Source: Bradyrhizobium sp. 195 (GTDB lineage: Bacteria > Pseudomonadota > Alphaproteobacteria > Rhizobiales > Xanthobacteraceae). Taken from it: 64,000 bases of DNA. The number at the start of each line of letters is the position of its first letter. The first letter of the stretch is position 1. The position numbers and the translations under genes are program-made. The notes under the pieces are model-generated. The model was not told the origin of the DNA, did no database searches, and saw only the letters and a list, made by a program, of their open reading frames with translations. The stretch lies in contig NZ_CP082161.1 of assembly GCF_023101665.1 (NCBI RefSeq), positions 5,270,001-5,334,000 on the forward strand, in the 5' to 3' direction. Positions 34,726 to 42,877 of the stretch are shown here, in pieces.

Positions 34726-34900
34726 GTTCCATGAGGAATGGCCTGCCGCGGTTTGCACCCCGCGACAGGCCGCTGGCGATCGGATCGAGCCCACCCAGAG
34801 CAGTTTGTGGCTGCCCCGTAGCGTGATCGCGTCAGCACCTTCATCGGACCCGGATGGTTGCCGGAACAACTTGGTTCGCTTCACAAGGCAGGGTCGACGA
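34726..34900 (+). ncRNA. Putative IS110 bridge RNA
   Basis: Three structures follow in order. First, a stem-loop at 34740-34771 (GGCCTG/CAGGCC, CGCGG/CCGCG). Second, a target loop: stem GCTG-GCGATC (34772-34781) with GATCGC-GT-CAGC (34825-34836), inner hairpin GCAG/CTGC (34800-34803, 34811-34814), and guides GCCCACCC (34789-34796) and CCGTAG (34816-34821) in the internal loop. Third, a donor loop: stem GACCC/GGGTC (34847-34851, 34891-34895), inner hairpin GAAC/GTTC (34864-34867, 34874-34877), and guides ATGGTTGC (34854-34861) and ACAAG (34883-34887). The guides match the flanks of the insertion and the element's ends. RNA limits are estimated. Confidence 0.85.
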
Positions 34901-34902
34901 AG

Positions 34903-35850
34903 ATGACACAGACTAACATAACGACGGCCGGGATCGATACGTCCAAGGCTAAACTGGACATCGCGGTTCATGGTCGAACCGAACGCTGGCAGGTCGCCAA
35001 TGCTTTACCGGGTTGGCGCGCTCTGGCAGCAAACCTGGCCAAGGCCGGCGTCACGCGGATCGGGATCGAGGCCACTGGCGGCTATGAACGTGGCGTGGTG
35101 GAGCATTTGCGATCGGCCGGTTTTACCGTGCTGTTGCTGCAGCCGCTTCAGGTCAAGGCCTTCGCCAAGGTGCATTTGCGCCGGGCCAAGAACGATGCGC
35201 TCGACGCCGTATTGATCGCCGCCTGTGCTGCGGCGCTCGATCCCCCTGAGATCGCGCCGGATCCGCGATTGACGGAATTGGCCGACTATCTGACCTTCCT
35301 TGAGCAGATCGAGGAAGATATCCGGCGCTTCAAGACGCGTCTCGAGCACATCGACGAGCCTGCGTTGCGACGCATCATCAACAGCGACATCGCCCGGTTG
35401 AAGGCACGCAAGGCCGCGCAGATTCGTGACATTGCCAAGCGCCTTCGTGCCCACGACGCCCTAGCCATGCGGCTCAAGCTGGTGCTGAGCATTCCCGGCA
35501 TCGGCGAGCGGACGGCGCTGGCGATCGTCATCCGCATGCCCGAACTCGGACGCGTCAGCCGGGAGCAAGCCGCAGCCCTGGCCGGGCTGGCTCCCTTCGA
35601 TTCCGACAGCGGACAGCACAGAGGACAGCGCAAGATCGCCGGAGGCCGCAGCCGCCTACGGCGCTCCCTGTTCGCCGCGGCCCTTCCAGCTGCCTTCCGC
35701 TGGAACAAGGCCTTGATCGCGCTCTATGCACGCCTCATGGCAAGGGGCAAAGTCCACAACGCAGCACTAATCGCCTGCGCCAGGAAACTCCTGATCTACG
35801 CCAATACTGTCGTACAACGCGGCACGCCCTGGACCGAAAAAGTCGCCTAG
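34903..35850 (+). CDS. IS110-family transposase (recombinase)
   Basis: A 315-residue protein with the two IS110 domains. The RuvC-like DEDD part shows Asp12 (AGIDTSKAKLDIAV), Glu56 (IGIEATGGYERG), Asp98 and Asp101 (AKNDALDAVL). The C-terminal part has LSIPGIGERTALAI and AALAGLAPFDSDSGQHRGQR, where Ser235 in SGQHRG is the likely nucleophile. No frameshift or truncation is visible, so the enzyme should be active. The start at 34903 immediately follows the bridge-RNA region. It works on circular intermediates with the RNA choosing donor and target. Confidence 0.96.
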   Translation: MTQTNITTAGIDTSKAKLDIAVHGRTERWQVANALPGWRALAANLAKAGVTRIGIEATGGYERGVVEHLRSAGFTVLLLQPLQVKAFAKVHLRRAKNDALDAVLIAACAAALDPPEIAPDPRLTELADYLTFLEQIEEDIRRFKTRLEHIDEPALRRIINSDIARLKARKAAQIRDIAKRLRAHDALAMRLKLVLSIPGIGERTALAIVIRMPELGRVSREQAAALAGLAPFDSDSGQHRGQRKIAGGRSRLRRSLFAAALPAAFRWNKALIALYARLMARGKVHNAALIACARKLLIYANTVVQRGTPWTEKVA

Positions 35851-35895
35851 CCTTTAATGGTTGCTACGGCATCTGCGCCGGCGCTCGATATACTC

Positions 35896-35982
35896 CGTCA
35901 TTGCGAGCGCAGCGAAGCAATCCAGACTTTTCCCGCGGCGGCAGTCTGGATTGCTTCGTCGCAAGGGCTCCTCGCAATGACG
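35896..35982. repeat. Palindromic repeat, family B
   Basis: CGTCATTGCGAGCGCAGCGA at the left, GGGCTCCTCGCAATGACG at the right, with CAATCCAGACT and AGTCTGGATTG inside. Beside the IS110 right end. Confidence 0.92.
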
Positions 35983-36015
35983 AGGACGCTGGAGAGAGGC
36001 GCCGGCGTAATGACG

Positions 36016-36834
36016 CTAGATCGCGCCGATCTCGGCAAGGCAGGCTTGCGTCAGCGGCATGCGCTCACTGATGAGACGCGGCTCCTTGCAGTCCATGTTG
36101 AGCGCGAACACGGTGTGCGCTTCGCCCTTCTCGGCCCAGCCGACCATCCAGCCAAGCGACGGCTCGCCGCGCTCGGCGCCGAGCAACCCAGACTTGGCGC
36201 GGATGACGCTGTCGCCCACCTTGGTGACCGGCAGGATGTCAGCGACGAGATCCTGGCTGCGCTTGCTGATCGGCAGCGCACGGCGGCGCAGCCGATCGAC
36301 GAAATCGATCTGCTCGACCGGATCGATGCGCAGCGCCCCGGTGAGCCAGAACTGGTCGATACCGCCGCCGATATCGCGATTGCCGTAGTCGAACTCGTCG
36401 ACGTATTTCTGCATGCGCTCCTGCCCGATGCGCCGCGCGATCTCCTGATAGACCGGCACCGCACTCACCGCGATCGCACTGCGTAACGTGTGATCCTTGT
36501 TCCAGGCCTCGATCGGGCGCTTCACGCCATCCCAGGGAAACACATCCTTGTCGGGGTCGGCGACCACGCCGGTCTCCAGCGCGATCAGCGAGTTGGGAAT
36601 CTTGAAGGTCGAGGCCGGCAGCTTCCCCTCGCCCGAGCGCTCCTTGTCGCTGGCGACGACCAGATAGTCCTCGACCTTGTAGCCGACGAAGGTGCCTGAC
36701 GTGCCAAGGTCGGTGAAGCGCTTTGCCAGGCTGTCGCGGATCTCGTTGCGCGGCGGCGCGACGTGGGCGAGCACGCGCGAGGGCACGATTGTGGCTGCGG
36801 CGAGCAGGCCGAGAGTGGAACGGCGGGTGATCAA
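36016..36834 (-). CDS. Class D beta-lactamase
   Basis: A 272-residue periplasmic enzyme with an export signal (MITRRSTLGLLAAATIVPSR; the RR and hydrophobic stretch suggest a Tat signal). The active-site serine is Ser75 in STFK (75-78), SAV is at 124-126, YGN at 150-152, KSG at 214-216 and a WxxG at 229-232. These are the class D (OXA) motifs in the right order and spacing, so it should hydrolyse beta-lactams; spectrum is unknown. It is probably a chromosomal enzyme. The neighbouring IS110 element lies downstream of its 3' end and cannot drive it. Confidence 0.93.
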   Translation of the reverse strand: MITRRSTLGLLAAATIVPSRVLAHVAPPRNEIRDSLAKRFTDLGTSGTFVGYKVEDYLVVASDKERSGEGKLPASTFKIPNSLIALETGVVADPDKDVFPWDGVKRPIEAWNKDHTLRSAIAVSAVPVYQEIARRIGQERMQKYVDEFDYGNRDIGGGIDQFWLTGALRIDPVEQIDFVDRLRRRALPISKRSQDLVADILPVTKVGDSVIRAKSGLLGAERGEPSLGWMVGWAEKGEAHTVFALNMDCKEPRLISERMPLTQACLAEIGAI

Positions 36835-36902
36835 GAGCGATGTCCGTTGAACGATGAAGGTGACGGCTACACTGCCGTCGATATCTGGTCAAACGATGAC
36901 AG

Positions 36903-37166
36903 CTACCGCCCTCGGCCCGACAGCCGCAGCACGAAAACCAGCACCTCGGCGACCGCCTTGTAAAGGTCCGGCGGGATCTCCTCGCCGAGCTCGACCTTGG
37001 ACAGCGCGCCGGCCAAGACCTCGTTTTCCTCGATCGGAATGTCGTGGGCCTTGGCGATCTCGACGATCTTTTCGCCGATCGTGCCCCTGCCCTTGGCGAC
37101 GACGACCGGCGCGTTGGTGCCCTTCTCGTAGTGCAGGGCAATCGCAAGCTTGGAGGAATCGCTCAT
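36903..37166 (-). CDS. FlhB C-terminal-domain-like protein (FlhX type)
   Basis: An 87-residue protein that matches the cytoplasmic tail of FlhB/EscU export-gate proteins: [20 protein letters not shown], then [19 protein letters not shown] and [15 protein letters not shown]. It has no membrane segments and no NPTH self-cleavage site, so it equals the post-cleavage fragment alone. Such orphans (sometimes called FlhX) can substitute partly for FlhB-CC. The start overlaps the stop of the FliK-like gene by four bases (ATGA), so the two are translationally coupled. Confidence 0.85.
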   Translation of the reverse strand: MSDSSKLAIALHYEKGTNAPVVVAKGRGTIGEKIVEIAKAHDIPIEENEVLAGALSKVELGEEIPPDLYKAVAEVLVFVLRLSGRGR

Positions 37167-38755
37167 GTGGCGCGATCCAGGAAATGGCCGGCGCGGGCCG
37201 GCGCCGGTTGTGGTGGCGTGCCCTCGCGAACCACGATATCGCCGGGCTTGAGCTCGGCTCGCGTCAAAGCCTGGTTGAGCTCGCCGATTCCGGCGCGGAG
37301 CTGCTGCGCCGTCGCCGGCCGCTCCGCCCACATCCGCACGAAAGTCTTGTCGCCGTTCAGTGTGATCAGCGCATGCACCGGGCCGGCCGGCTCGACATTG
37401 AGCGAAAAGCGCGCGCGCCAGGCTTGCTTGGCGGGATCGGGGGATTCGTTGCCACCGTCACGCGAGATCTCGAACTGCGCCATCGCGGTGCCTTGCGGCG
37501 TCGCAAAGGGAATTTCGAAATTCCACTGCGGCACGGCCGGATCAACGCGGTGACCGCTGGCATCCGCGCGATCGGGAAGCGAAGCGACCTGCAGCAGGGT
37601 CTGCCGCGCGATCGCGGCATCGGTATCGTCGAGCAGGCGATGCACGGTCGCGGAGAGCGGCGTATCCGGCGCGAGCGATGGCGAGGCAATGGATTGCGGC
37701 GACGGCAGCGCGCCACGGAACGGCGGCGGTGTCGTGCGCGCCGCTGCCTCGAAGATATGGCCGTCAGGCACGGCTCTGTTGGAGCCGGGCACGCTGCCGG
37801 TCAGGCGCGGCAGGCTTTGCGTGACCTCCTGCAGGAGGCTCGCGGCAAGGCCGACGGACATGAGCCGCGGCATCGCTGGTTGCGGCGCGTCTGACGCCAT
37901 GTCGGCCAGCACGGCGGCCGCGAGATTGGGACTGCGCGGCATTTGCGGCTGTTGGGCGATTTCCGGCTCGGTCGACGACGCCTGAGCAGGCGCGGCGGCA
38001 ACCTGCGGTGATCCCGTGGTGCTGCCCGGAAGCGCGGCGCCTTGCGCCTGCGGCGCAGCGGACTCGAGTGTGGCCAAGGTCTGGCGCAGCACCAGCAATG
38101 CCGCTTTCAGGTCGGGCATCGTGCCGGAGGGCGGCGTCCCGCCCGCGGCCAGCGAGGCCTCGAGGAACAAGCCGGACTTCTGGAATGCGGACTCGACATC
38201 GGCGCCATCGAGCCCGGGATTGAGCGGCGTCTGCTGCGCCAATACGTCCAGCACCGCCTGCTTCAAGCCTGCGGGCAGATTGCTGCCGGTGACGACGGAG
38301 GCCAGATTGGCGAACAGCGGCGCCTGGCTGCCCTGCTTCGTCGCGGCCTCGGCCGAGGCCAATGTGACTGCAATCTGCTCGGTCGGCGTCAGGGCAGTGC
38401 GTGCCGCATTGACCGAGGGCGCAAGCGGCGGGCTTTCCACCAGCGAAGCCGCACGCGGCGTCAGCGTGATCTGATCGGTGGCCGCCTCGCCTGCCCCGCC
38501 CAATACAGCGAGGCGGATGGTGCCCTCGTTCTGAGACACGGCCAGCTGGAGATTCTGCCCGGGCGTCAGCGATACCTCCGACATCACGTCCATCGAGAGG
38601 TTGGCGATCGCAATCCGCACCAGATTGTCGGCGAGCACGCTCACCACCCTGGCATCGACGACGCTGCCGGCCTGAAGCACGAGGTCAGGCGTCGCCGCAT
38701 CCGCCACGGGGCTGGCGGCACTGACGGGAACGATGGAAGTGACCGGCGTCGGCAT
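37163..38755 (-). CDS. FliK-like flagellar hook-length control protein
   Basis: A 530-residue protein with a low-complexity Ala/Pro/Gln-rich middle and a C-terminal FliK-type domain: [20 protein letters not shown], then [20 protein letters not shown] and [11 protein letters not shown]. In flagellar systems this domain interacts with the FlhB tail to switch export specificity. The gene for an FlhB-tail protein overlaps its end. No other flagellar gene lies in the window. It may therefore act as a spare or alternative switch rather than in a full flagellar operon. Confidence 0.85.
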   Translation of the reverse strand: MPTPVTSIVPVSAASPVADAATPDLVLQAGSVVDARVVSVLADNLVRIAIANLSMDVMSEVSLTPGQNLQLAVSQNEGTIRLAVLGGAGEAATDQITLTPRAASLVESPPLAPSVNAARTALTPTEQIAVTLASAEAATKQGSQAPLFANLASVVTGSNLPAGLKQAVLDVLAQQTPLNPGLDGADVESAFQKSGLFLEASLAAGGTPPSGTMPDLKAALLVLRQTLATLESAAPQAQGAALPGSTTGSPQVAAAPAQASSTEPEIAQQPQMPRSPNLAAAVLADMASDAPQPAMPRLMSVGLAASLLQEVTQSLPRLTGSVPGSNRAVPDGHIFEAAARTTPPPFRGALPSPQSIASPSLAPDTPLSATVHRLLDDTDAAIARQTLLQVASLPDRADASGHRVDPAVPQWNFEIPFATPQGTAMAQFEISRDGGNESPDPAKQAWRARFSLNVEPAGPVHALITLNGDKTFVRMWAERPATAQQLRAGIGELNQALTRAELKPGDIVVREGTPPQPAPARAGHFLDRAT

Positions 38756-38823
38756 CTCAGGGAGCCCAAAGGAGCACGGGATGGAGCACGGGCCACCCTA
38801 ACGCCGCCGTCGTAAACCTCTCG

Positions 38824-39618
38824 TTAAGGACCTTCGGCCACGGGCGCCTTCAGGGCCGCCAAAACCGCCACGGCGGCCTCGAAATCCCTGAGGCGGGTGG
38901 CCCGGCGGCTGGCTGCCTCCTCGTCCACGCCCCATTGGTCGGCGTTCCAATCCTCATCGACATGGGCGGCAGCCCAGACCTGGCCGGCGTCCCGCGCGCC
39001 ATGCGCCAGGGCCAGCGCCAGCAGCGCTGAGCCGGTCAGGGTCGTCATCACGTGGAGTGCGGCCACTGACCAGGCGTCCCCTGGCAGCGCGGCGCGCGCG
39101 GCTGCGACGGCCTCGTCGGGCTGCTTCACGTGCATGACGCCCTCAGACAGGATGAAATGCGCCCCCAGCGCCTCCGCGGCCCAGAACAGCACGGGATCCC
39201 AATGCGCGGCCTCGCGGGCGACCAGCCCTTCGGGATGGCCGGCACGATAGAACAGCAAATCGGACTCGAAGTATTTTGCGAGGTCTTCGCTGACGAGTTC
39301 GACCCGATCGACGACGCCTTCCACGACGCTGTTGGCTATCCGCGTCAGCGGCATGGTCACGGGATCGATCGTCTCCCCCTGGGCTGACCATTCCCCAGCC
39401 ACCGCATCGGCCAGCGCGCGAGAGGGGATCACCACCTGACGGCCGGAGGGCGTGCGGATCGGCTTGCCGTCGAGGCTGATGGCGAAGCCGCCTTCGACAT
39501 CGGTGACGCCTGCGTCTTTGTAGAAGCGCTTGCGCTGCGGCGGGCGCGCGGCCTGCCGGATCGCGCCTTGCGGATCGAGCGGGGTCTGTCCCGCGGCTTC
39601 TTCGAACAATTCACGCAT
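38824..39618 (-). CDS. ATP12-family F1-ATPase assembly chaperone
   Basis: A 264-residue protein with the ATP12 layout: RFYKDAGVTDVEGGFAISLD, then GKPIRTPSGRQVVIPSRALA, MPLTRIANSVVEGVVDRVEL and the later SDLLFYRAGHPEGLV and WDPVLFWAAEALGAHF. ATP12 binds the alpha subunit of F1 in mitochondria and alphaproteobacteria. Start at the Met before RELFEEA; an in-frame ATG far upstream lacks support. Confidence 0.92.
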   Translation of the reverse strand: MRELFEEAAGQTPLDPQGAIRQAARPPQRKRFYKDAGVTDVEGGFAISLDGKPIRTPSGRQVVIPSRALADAVAGEWSAQGETIDPVTMPLTRIANSVVEGVVDRVELVSEDLAKYFESDLLFYRAGHPEGLVAREAAHWDPVLFWAAEALGAHFILSEGVMHVKQPDEAVAAARAALPGDAWSVAALHVMTTLTGSALLALALAHGARDAGQVWAAAHVDEDWNADQWGVDEEAASRRATRLRDFEAAVAVLAALKAPVAEGP

Positions 39619-39691
39619 ATAGTTTCGGCCCCGGTCGCTGGATGCTAGGCTTTTAAGATAAGATCGGCGGCCGATAAAGCGAGCGGCGGGC

Positions 39692-40138
39692 ATGAGGGAA
39701 CTTGCGGGCATTGTGGCCCTGTTCGCCGGGCTTTGGCTGGCCGCGGCGGAGGCCGGCTTTCGCAGCCCGGAATCGCTGGTTCGCAACGTCTATGCCCATT
39801 ACGGCGAAGGCGCGCCTGAACTGTCCAAGGGACTACCAAGGGATGCTGCGACCGCCCGGCAATTCTTCGATCCTCCCCTTCGCAAGGCCTGGAGCACGCC
39901 GCGGGTCGAGCCCTACGATTTCCTGGTGCAGAGCCACAGCTGGAGGCTGGGCCCGGTCGCAATCGCGGTCGTCCGCAGGCAATACGACAAGACCTATGTC
40001 GCGGCGAATTTCGACAATCGCGGCAGGCGGATGGTGCTGAACTTCGTCCTGGTGAACGGGCCCGAGGGCTGGCTGATCACGGATGTCGAGAGCCCGCACG
40101 ATTCCTTGCGGATGTTTTTGGAGCAGTTTCGGAATTGA
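39692..40138 (+). CDS. Secreted DUF3828-like protein
   Basis: A 148-residue protein with a short signal peptide (LAGIVALFAGLWLAAAEAG). The rest resembles DUF3828/NTF2-like exported proteins: SPESLVRNVYAHYGEGAPEL, LVQSHSWRLGPVAIAVVRRQ and NGPEGWLITDVESPHDSLRM. Function unknown; a ligand-binding cone fold is possible. Divergent from the ATP12 gene. Confidence 0.75.
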   Translation: MRELAGIVALFAGLWLAAAEAGFRSPESLVRNVYAHYGEGAPELSKGLPRDAATARQFFDPPLRKAWSTPRVEPYDFLVQSHSWRLGPVAIAVVRRQYDKTYVAANFDNRGRRMVLNFVLVNGPEGWLITDVESPHDSLRMFLEQFRN

Positions 40139-40166
40139 GGGTGACAACCACCCGCTATCTCCATTC

Positions 40167-40249
40167 CGTCAGAGCGCAGCGAAACAATCCAGAATGCATG
40201 TGCGGTGGGACTCTGGATTGCTTCGTCGCAAGAGCCCCTCGCAATGTCG
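40167..40249. repeat. Palindromic repeat, family B (decayed)
   Basis: The left arm CGTCAGAGCGCAGCGAAACA and right arm CGCAAGAGCCCCTCGCAATG no longer match fully, but CAATCCAGA and TCTGGATTG inside still pair. It lies just before the stop codon of the pseudouridine synthase. Confidence 0.75.
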
Positions 40250-40272
40250 GGGCTGGCAGCGGAACTCGCGCC

Positions 40273-41487
40273 CTACTCCTCCGGCGCGTTCTCGATCGGA
40301 TCAAACCGGCTCGCATCGAGCCCAAGCAGATTCCACGACTGCTGCATGTGCTGCGGCAATGGCGCGGTAGCGTCGATCACGCCGCCGCGCGGATGCGGGA
40401 TGACGATGCGGCGCGCGAGCAGATGCAGCCGGTTTTGCAGGCCGCCCGGCAGCTGCCAGTTCTCGATGTTGAAGTATTTGGGATCGCCGATGATGGGATG
40501 GCCGATATGGGCCATGTGGGCGCGCAGCTGGTGGGTGCGACCCGTCACCGGCTTCAGCGACACCCAGGTCAGCTTGTTGCCGGCGGTCTCGACCATCGCG
40601 TAATAGGTCACCGCGTGGCTCGCGCCCTCGTCGCCATGCTGGGCGACGCGCATGATGGTGTCATCCTCGCTCTCTTCCTTGGCGAGGAAGGTCGAGATAC
40701 GACCCTGCTTCGGCTTCGGCAGGCCCGGCACCAGCGCCCAATAGGTCTTGCGCGCCGACCGCGAACGGAATGCGCCGGTTAGATGCGAGGCAGCAAAGCG
40801 CGTCTTGGCGATCAGGAGACAGCCCGACGTCTCCCGGTCGATGCGGTGCACAAGGCGCGGCTTCTGGCCCTTGGCATCGCGCATCACCTCGAGCATCTGG
40901 TCGATGTGCCGCGTCATGCCGGAGCCGCCCTGCACGGCAAGGCCCGCCGGCTTGTTCAGGACGAGGACGTCGTCATCCTCAAAGATCGTCATCTCCTTCA
41001 GCGCGGCGAGCGTCTTTTGCGCGGCGTCCGACAGCGGGCCGGCCGTCTTCGGCGTGTCGAGCTTCAGCGGCGGAATGCGGACGCTCTGGCCCTCTTCCAG
41101 GCGGTCCTTGCTGTCGACGCGCTTGCCGTCGACGCGCAGCTCGCCTTTGCGCACGACGCGCTGGATGTGGGAGAACGACAGGCCGGGAAAGCGCGCTTCG
41201 AGGAAACGGTCGACACGCATGTTGTTCTCGTCGGCCGTCACCGTGACGGTCTGCACCTTGGTCGGCAGCAATGCCTCCACGGGTTTTTCCGGCGCGGCTC
41301 TCTCCTGTTCAGCCTTGGGCGCACGTCGCTCGGCGCGCTCGCCCCCAAAGCGCGGCGGCTTGCCACTCGGCTTGCCGCCCGGACGCGGGCCGGCTGTCTT
41401 CGCGCTGCGCGCCTTGAACGGGCGCGCCTCCTTGCGCTCGTCGCGCGAACGGGGCTTTGGATCGGTTCTTTTGATACGGCGGCTCAT
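40273..41487 (-). CDS. RluC/RluD-family pseudouridine synthase
   Basis: A 404-residue RNA-modifying enzyme. A basic low-complexity N-terminus of about 70 residues precedes an S4 RNA-binding domain (about 90-137, including RVDRFLEARFPGLSFSHIQR) and the synthase domain, where the catalytic Asp is residue 217 in HRIDRETSG. Later motifs include GRTHQLRAHMAHIGHPIIGD. It should convert uridine to pseudouridine in 23S rRNA; RluC is the nearest reference, though the site is not certain. The long basic head is likely an RNA-binding extension. Confidence 0.93.
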   Translation of the reverse strand: MSRRIKRTDPKPRSRDERKEARPFKARSAKTAGPRPGGKPSGKPPRFGGERAERRAPKAEQERAAPEKPVEALLPTKVQTVTVTADENNMRVDRFLEARFPGLSFSHIQRVVRKGELRVDGKRVDSKDRLEEGQSVRIPPLKLDTPKTAGPLSDAAQKTLAALKEMTIFEDDDVLVLNKPAGLAVQGGSGMTRHIDQMLEVMRDAKGQKPRLVHRIDRETSGCLLIAKTRFAASHLTGAFRSRSARKTYWALVPGLPKPKQGRISTFLAKEESEDDTIMRVAQHGDEGASHAVTYYAMVETAGNKLTWVSLKPVTGRTHQLRAHMAHIGHPIIGDPKYFNIENWQLPGGLQNRLHLLARRIVIPHPRGGVIDATAPLPQHMQQSWNLLGLDASRFDPIENAPEE

Positions 41488-41539
41488 GGCTGCCTGCGTA
41501 CCCTAAAAGCCGGCTGCCGTCACGGCGAAATGGCCGCTT

Positions 41540-42877
41540 CTAGCCTGAGCCGCCCCGCTCCTTCCGCAGCTTCGCCCAGTAATCCAGCCGCTTTCTGATC
41601 TCGCGCTCGAAGCCGCGCTCGGGCGGGTCGTAGAAGGTCTGGCGGCCCAGGGCTTCCGGGAAGTAGTCCTGGCCGGAGAAGGCATCCGGCGCGTCGTGGT
41701 CGTATTCGTAAGATGCGCCGTAGCCTTCCGACTTCATCAGCTTGGTCGGGGAATTGAGGATGTGCTTTGGCGGCAGCAGCGAGCCTGCCTGTTTTGCCAC
41801 CTGCATCGCGGTCCCGAAGGCGGTATAGACCGCGTTCGATTTCGGTGCGGTGGCGAGATAGACCACGGCCTGCGCGATCGCGAGCTCGCCCTCGGGATGG
41901 CCGAGGAAGTCGAAGGCGTCCTTGGCCGCATTGGCGATGACGAGCGCTTGCGGATCGGCAAGCCCGATGTCTTCCACCGCCATGCGCACGACGCGGCGGG
42001 CCAGGAACAACGGGTCCTCGCCGGCATCCAACATGCGCGCGAGATAATACAGCGCCGCGTCGGGATCGGAGCCGCGCACCGATTTATGCAGCGCCGAGAT
42101 CAGATTGTAGTGGCCATCGGCCGATTTGTCGTAGATCGGTGCACGGCGCTGCAGGATGTCCTGTAACTGCGCGGCGTTGAAAATCTCGTCCGTCCGCGCC
42201 GAGCGCCAGACCTCTTCGGCGAGCGTCAGCGACGCCCTTCCGTCGCCGTCGGCCATGCGCACCAGCACGGCGCGCGCCTCTTCATCGAGCGGCAGCTTGC
42301 GGCCCTCGACCTCCTCGGCGTGCGCGAACAGTTTTTCAATTGCCGCCGCGTCGAGCGAGCGAAACACCAGCACCCGCGCGCGGGACAGAAGCGCCGCGTT
42401 GAGCTCGAACGACGGGTTCTCGGTGGTGGCGCCGACCATCACCACCGTGCCGTCTTCCATGACCGGCAGAAACGAATCCTGCTGGGCACGATTGAATCTG
42501 TGCACCTCGTCGACGAATAGCAGCGTGCCCTTGCCCATCTCGCGGCGGGCGCGCGCGGCGTCGAAGGCCTTCTTCAGATCGGCAACGCCGGAGAACACCG
42601 CGGAGATCTGCTCGAAATGCAAATCCGTCGCATCCGCCAGCAGCCGCGCCACCGTGGTCTTGCCGGTGCCCGGCGGTCCCCAGAACACCAGCGATCCCAG
42701 CGTGCGAGTCTCCAGCATGCGCGTGAGCGCCCCGTCGGGGCCGAGGATATGGTCCTGGCCGACGACCTCCGACAATGCGCGCGGGCGCAGCCGGTCCGGC
42801 AGCGGATGCGGGGCGTCGTGGTCGAGCCCCGCCGCGGCGAAGAGAGTTGGCGTCTCCTGTGGTCGCTTCGGACTCAT
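41540..42877 (-). CDS. rarA: RarA/MgsA-family AAA+ ATPase
   Basis: A 445-residue replication-repair ATPase. Walker A is GPPGTGKT (67-74), Walker B FVDEVH (121-126), and the sensor region includes VGATTENPSFELNAALLSRA. The C-terminal MgsA domain has IYDKSADGHYNLISALHKSV and SDPDAALYYLARML. RarA acts at stalled replication forks and interacts with SSB. The stop of the upstream Do-type protease gene and this start overlap (ATGA), so the two are co-translated. Confidence 0.95.
   Translation of the reverse strand: MSPKRPQETPTLFAAAGLDHDAPHPLPDRLRPRALSEVVGQDHILGPDGALTRMLETRTLGSLVFWGPPGTGKTTVARLLADATDLHFEQISAVFSGVADLKKAFDAARARREMGKGTLLFVDEVHRFNRAQQDSFLPVMEDGTVVMVGATTENPSFELNAALLSRARVLVFRSLDAAAIEKLFAHAEEVEGRKLPLDEEARAVLVRMADGDGRASLTLAEEVWRSARTDEIFNAAQLQDILQRRAPIYDKSADGHYNLISALHKSVRGSDPDAALYYLARMLDAGEDPLFLARRVVRMAVEDIGLADPQALVIANAAKDAFDFLGHPEGELAIAQAVVYLATAPKSNAVYTAFGTAMQVAKQAGSLLPPKHILNSPTKLMKSEGYGASYEYDHDAPDAFSGQDYFPEALGRQTFYDPPERGFEREIRKRLDYWAKLRKERGGSG

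Larger units (their letters stand above)
34694..35863 (+). mobile_element. IS110-family insertion sequence, complete
   Basis: The element is about 1170 bases. It contains the transposase gene, a 5' non-coding region with a bridge-RNA-like structure, and a short 3' end of 13 bases. Ends were fixed by comparison with uninterrupted copies of the host repeat: CT occurs at 34694-34695 and again at 35864-35865, and removing one copy with the sequence between restores GCCCACCCTACGG. There are no inverted terminal repeats or longer target duplications, as expected for IS110. CT is the core dinucleotide also reported for IS621. Confidence 0.9.

Noticed and set aside
34694..36834. IS110 element plus beta-lactamase as a mobile resistance unit
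   Set aside because: Only one IS copy is present, it lies beyond the 3' end of the beta-lactamase gene, and an unrelated repeat separates them. The enzyme looks chromosomal.
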